Source: Bacillota bacterium
GTDB lineage: Bacteria > Bacillota > Clostridia > Christensenellales > CAG-138
Direction of reading: 5' to 3'
Length of the DNA stretch: 7,593 bases
NCBI GenBank assembly: GCA_023416175.1
Contig: JAEZIE010000308.1
Location: 1-7,593 of the forward strand
In this document: positions 5,764 to 7,593 of the stretch, piece by piece
Layout: each line of letters begins with the position of its first letter
How positions within the stretch are numbered: the first letter of the stretch is position 1
The notes under the pieces: model-generated
Database searches by the model: none
Seen by the model: the letters and a program-made list of their open reading frames with translations, nothing else
What the model was told of the DNA's origin: nothing
Position numbers and translations under genes: made by a program

Positions 5764-5804
5764 GAAGCTCCTGTTGCATGATGCAGCAGGAGCTTCTTGT
5801 TTCA
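5764..5804 (+). terminator. intrinsic terminator of the reductase operon
   Basis: GAAGCTCCTG (5764-5773) is perfectly complementary to CAGGAGCTTC (5787-5796), and the stem continues inward to about 15 pairs with one G-U, around a three-base loop. The following TTGTTT is a modest T-tract. The minus-strand side lacks Ts, so it serves mainly the plus-strand operon. Confidence 0.75.
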
Positions 5805-5860
5805 TCAATATCTGTTGAGATTCGGTAATAGTCAGCGCCTCTTAAGAGATAATCCGCCCA

Positions 5861-6976
5861 TTATTCCAGCGGCAGCCTGGGACACTCTTCTTCCCTGCTA
5901 TTGAGCACCTTACTCTCCTTGATCTTAGTAAGGAAGCGTGTAGAATAGTTCAAATTTTCCGTTGGGCAAGCATCCACACAATGGCCGCAGCCCACGCAGC
6001 GGATATCCTTCACGTCAGTGCCCTTTACGGCATTTGTCTTGATATCAATGGACATGGGACAGACAGCGTTGCATCTGCTGCACGCTGTGCATCGGGTGTG
6101 AGCTGTCGTTATTTTTTGATCGCCTAGCTTTGCAACCAGCCCCAGTACCGTCCCCAGCGGGCAATAGGCACAGTATCCTCTGCCCATAAACGCAATCCAG
6201 AAAAAGATTGCAGCTAACAACTCCCCGGCAAGATATTTGTAGGATTCCGCCTTTGCAATCGCTTCCGTATTGATTGGTACTGGAACGCCCATTAGATGCA
6301 GGCTCCAATACAAGAAAAACAGCACCGCGACGAAAAGAAATATCCACCTGAGTACATACAACGCTTTCACAGTACCCGGCTTTGGATGGCGCCGCTTCCC
6401 GATTAAGGGTATTGCGGGGTCAAAAACCTCGGCTGCAAACCCGTTGAACAGGCAAATGGTGGAGCATTGGAATCTCCGCCCAAATAATAGCGTAGCGACG
6501 AAAACAACCACACAAACGCAGACATAGACGATCAACGCCGCCATGATACCGCCTGCACCCCAGGCAACAAAGTTGTTCTGATAAAAGGACGTACTGTGGT
6601 CCAACAGCCGCAACGGCGTCGTGGTCCATGGAAAAGGCATGGTATAAAAATATAACTCAAAATTGTTCGCAACAAAAGGTACAGCAATGTGCATGAGCAA
6701 CGCGGCAATAACAAACCCAACGAGGTTTCTTTTTCGCATCGTGGATCGCTTGGAGGTCCGTATGATTTTAATGGTTAGTATGCTGCCAAGTATAATGAAC
6801 GCTGTCTTCACCCAGTTTTCATAGATCAGCCAGACCCATGTAATAGCATGGGCAACAGGCTCCGGCGCGCGTTTTACATAGCCGTAGTTCAATCCGGCGA
6901 TCACAAAGCACATTACAATGTACACCCACAGAATACTCTTTAAAAGCTTCACGTGTATATCGCTATTGGTCTTCAT
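5861..6976 (-). CDS. membrane 4Fe-4S protein, NapH/NosR-like with ferredoxin domain
   Basis: This 371-residue protein has about six hydrophobic helices (near 11-33, 55-72, 85-103, 138-165, 206-228, 245-264), a CSTIC motif (Cys171, Cys175), a YCAYCPLG motif (Cys269, Cys272) typical of NapH/NosR-like polyferredoxins, and a C-terminal cytoplasmic dicluster domain: RCTACSRCNAVCP (Cys296, 299, 302, 306) and RCVGCGHCVDACP (Cys327, 330, 333, 337). It should move electrons through Fe-S centres at the inner membrane, but no reductase, quinol oxidase or flavoprotein partner is in the window. The first CX3C lacks the usual following Pro (Leu instead), so that half is diverged. I choose ATG 6976 over ATG 6997: a G-rich ribosome site (6983-6988) precedes 6976, and the promoter at 7008-7035 would start transcription near 7001, leaving almost no leader for 6997. 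It is convergent with the reductase operon, a single-gene unit. Confidence 0.88.
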   Translation of the reverse strand: MKTNSDIHVKLLKSILWVYIVMCFVIAGLNYGYVKRAPEPVAHAITWVWLIYENWVKTAFIILGSILTIKIIRTSKRSTMRKRNLVGFVIAALLMHIAVPFVANNFELYFYTMPFPWTTTPLRLLDHSTSFYQNNFVAWGAGGIMAALIVYVCVCVVVFVATLLFGRRFQCSTICLFNGFAAEVFDPAIPLIGKRRHPKPGTVKALYVLRWIFLFVAVLFFLYWSLHLMGVPVPINTEAIAKAESYKYLAGELLAAIFFWIAFMGRGYCAYCPLGTVLGLVAKLGDQKITTAHTRCTACSRCNAVCPMSIDIKTNAVKGTDVKDIRCVGCGHCVDACPTENLNYSTRFLTKIKESKVLNSREEECPRLPLE

Positions 6977-7007
6977 CGCAATCCCCCCAACATTCATACA
7001 GACTATT

Positions 7008-7035
7008 ATTATATAGCTGCGTTTTTCATTATCAA
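7008..7035 (-). promoter_or_regulatory. promoter of the membrane 4Fe-4S protein gene
   Basis: On the minus strand TTGATA (7030-7035), 16 bp, then a consensus TATAAT (7008-7013). The predicted start near 7001 gives a leader of about 25 nt to ATG 6976, and this helps choose that start codon. Confidence 0.78.
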
Positions 7036-7096
7036 TTGTTTTTTTTATTCCATTCTAAACCACAACGAACATCTTCCATTTCATGCCAGAATGCTG

Positions 7097-7102
7097 TATG
7101 AT
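7097..7102 (+). promoter_or_regulatory. possible -10 box for the rsgA leader
   Basis: TATGAT on the plus strand is one mismatch from consensus and is the only good -10 in the divergent gap, but hexamers 16-18 bp upstream (7073-7080) match the -35 consensus at no more than three positions. If used, the transcript would begin near 7109 and carry a leader of about 170 nt ahead of rsgA. Confidence 0.35.
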
Positions 7103-7129
7103 GTCTCTTGGACCCCAAAATGCACAATT

Positions 7130-7151
7130 ACTTGGGTATTACCCCCCAAGT
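7130..7151 (+). repeat. stem-loop at the head of the rsgA leader
   Basis: ACTTGGG (7130-7136) pairs with CCCAAGT (7145-7151) over seven base pairs with an eight-base loop. A competing register, GGGTA/TACCC (7134-7138 with 7140-7144), would leave too small a loop to form. No T-run follows. It ends six bases before the AGGAG at 7157-7161 that would serve the leader ORFs. Its C-run (7142-7147) could alternatively meet the GGGGAGGG at 7207-7214. Confidence 0.5.
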
Positions 7152-7163
7152 TAGAGAGGAGCG

Positions 7164-7283
7164 ATGAATGATGATGTTAACAAAGATTGTGGATATTGTC
7201 CCGACCGGGGAGGGAAAAGAAAATTCATAATCCTCTTTTACCCTCCAAAAAGCGCGACTGAACAATTTTGGAGGATACAATGA
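7164..7283 (+). CDS. possible 39-codon leader ORF overlapping the rsgA start
   Basis: An ORF from ATG 7164 runs 39 codons to TGA 7281-7283, overlapping the rsgA ATG (7280) as ATGA. The peptide starts MNDDVNKDCGYCPDRGGKRK and is not recognised. AGGAG (7157-7161) is only two bases from this ATG, closer than ideal. If translated, ribosomes would melt the hairpin over the rsgA ribosome site and could re-initiate at rsgA. No independent coding evidence beyond the open frame and the overlap. Confidence 0.3.
   Translation: MNDDVNKDCGYCPDRGGKRKFIILFYPPKSATEQFWRIQ
7168..7230 (+). CDS. possible 20-codon leader peptide upstream of rsgA
   Basis: In the alternative frame, ATG 7168 (followed by two more ATGs) lies six bases after AGGAG (7157-7161), the better spacing of the two leader frames. 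It encodes 20 residues, MMMLTKIVDIVPTGEG and then KENS, ending at TAA 7228-7230. The stop falls between the two arms of the upstream leader hairpin, so a ribosome there would occupy that hairpin. I recognise no known arrest motif. Confidence 0.35.
   Translation: MMMLTKIVDIVPTGEGKENS
7209..7274 (+). promoter_or_regulatory. mutually exclusive hairpins controlling the rsgA ribosome site
   Basis: Hairpin A (sequestering): CCTCCAAAA (7242-7250) is the exact complement of TTTTGGAGG (7266-7274), which contains the rsgA Shine-Dalgarno GGAGG (7270-7274), with a 15-nt loop. Hairpin B (freeing): GGAGGGAAAAGA (7209-7220) pairs with 7234-7246 (TCTTTTACCCTCC) through twelve base pairs with one bulged A at 7240 and a 13-nt loop. 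They share 7242-7246, so only one can form at a time. A further option pairs the leader-ORF ribosome site AGAGGA (7155-7160) with TCCTCT (7231-7236). No T-run follows either hairpin, so control would be at translation. Confidence 0.6.
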
Positions 7284-7593
7284 ACTTTGAAAATTTAAAG
7301 AAATACGGCTTTTCCCCTCGCTTTGAACAGGAGGCAACGCTATACGAAGGGTTGTTTCCAGCGAGGGTATTGGAACAGCACCGCGAGCTCTATAAGCTCG
7401 TTTGTGAAGACGGGGAGATACAGGCTGCGGTGTCGGGCAAACTTGCCCATCAGGCTGCCTCAAACGCTGATTTCCCCGCTGTTGGAGACTGGGTGATGAT
7501 TGACCGGATGGATCAAGCTAGCGGAAACGCCGTCATCCATCAGGTGCTCCGCCGCAAAACCGTGTTTGAGCGCAAGGCAGCAGGAACTTCCAA
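7280..7593 (+). CDS. rsgA: ribosome small-subunit-dependent GTPase A, N-terminal part
   Basis: The first 104 residues of an RsgA (YjeQ/YloQ) type GTPase run off the right edge. RsgA is a circularly permuted GTPase that checks late maturation of the 30S ribosomal subunit. This N-terminal part is the OB-fold RNA-binding domain: a lead of about 30 residues, then RVLEQHRELYKLV, the AAVSGKL strand, FPAVGDWVMID (66-76) and NAVIHQVLRRKTVFERKAAG (83-102), which match the family well. The G motifs and zinc domain lie outside the window. The form with an N-terminal lead, and KAAG rather than the canonical R-X-A end, resembles a second RsgA paralogue found in some Bacillota; this is from memory. ATG 7280 has GGAGG five bases upstream, in a site predicted to be hidden by an RNA hairpin. 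Confidence 0.87.
   Translation, partial: MNFENLKKYGFSPRFEQEATLYEGLFPARVLEQHRELYKLVCEDGEIQAAVSGKLAHQAASNADFPAVGDWVMIDRMDQASGNAVIHQVLRRKTVFERKAAGTS

Noticed and set aside
7128..7463. 111-codon minus-strand ORF
   Set aside because: It is antisense to the leader and the start of rsgA, has no recognisable domain, and conflicts with a clear rsgA N-terminal domain.
1..7593. CRISPR array, transposon ends, tRNA or rRNA genes
   Set aside because: No regularly spaced direct repeats, terminal inverted repeats with a transposase, or cloverleaf/rRNA signatures were found by eye on either strand.

Overview
The window looks like chromosomal DNA of a low-to-moderate GC member of the Bacillota, most likely a Clostridia-type anaerobe. 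This is inferred from strong AGGAGG-like ribosome binding sites, TTGACA/TATAAT-type promoters, paired short chromate transporters, a YqhD/butanol-dehydrogenase-type iron alcohol dehydrogenase, a diguanylate cyclase with a cysteine-rich N-terminal domain of a clostridial style, and a lone membrane 4Fe-4S protein. I see no insertion sequence, integrase, CRISPR array, tRNA or rRNA. The species cannot be read from the sequence.

Layout, left to right: (1) The 3' end of an ABC-F ATPase of the YbiT/YkpA type (1-317). (2) Two half-size chromate-transporter (CHR) subunits, 512-1096 and 1093-1656, overlapping by ATGA, probably a heterodimeric anion transporter. (3) A structured leader, a 47-residue unidentified protein (1771-1914) with a near-perfect ribosome binding site, and a 34-bp perfectly palindromic terminator (1917-1950). 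(4) A textbook TTGACA-17-TATGAT promoter (2010-2038) driving a 293-residue GGDEF diguanylate cyclase (2070-2951), whose stop codon lies in the loop of its own terminator. (5) A divergent pair: a MerR-family regulator on the minus strand (3069-3488) and, on the plus strand, an operon of an iron-type NADPH alcohol/aldehyde dehydrogenase (3613-4791) and a YdhF-like aldo/keto reductase (4817-5737). Between them lies a MerR-style promoter with an over-long 19-bp spacer and an 18-bp dyad. (6) A minus-strand, six-helix membrane protein with NapH-like cysteine motifs and a C-terminal 2[4Fe-4S] ferredoxin domain (5861-6976), with its own promoter at 7008-7035. (7) The start of an RsgA-type circularly permuted GTPase (7280 to the window end), behind a leader with short ORFs and mutually exclusive hairpins.

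How the parts work together: region 5 reads as a self-contained carbonyl-stress module. A thiol-bearing MerR sensor of the AdhR/NmlR type would switch on two NADPH-dependent carbonyl reductases. The cyclase in region 4 and the Fe-S protein in region 6 are single-gene transcription units with no obvious partner in the window.

The most novel-looking element is the rsgA leader (about 7130-7280). One hairpin buries the rsgA Shine-Dalgarno. A competing upstream hairpin shares its anti-Shine-Dalgarno arm. Two short overlapping reading frames run into or through this structure, one ending just before the switch strand and the other overlapping the rsgA start by ATGA. This is the architecture of a translational attenuator, but it rests on sequence complementarity alone.
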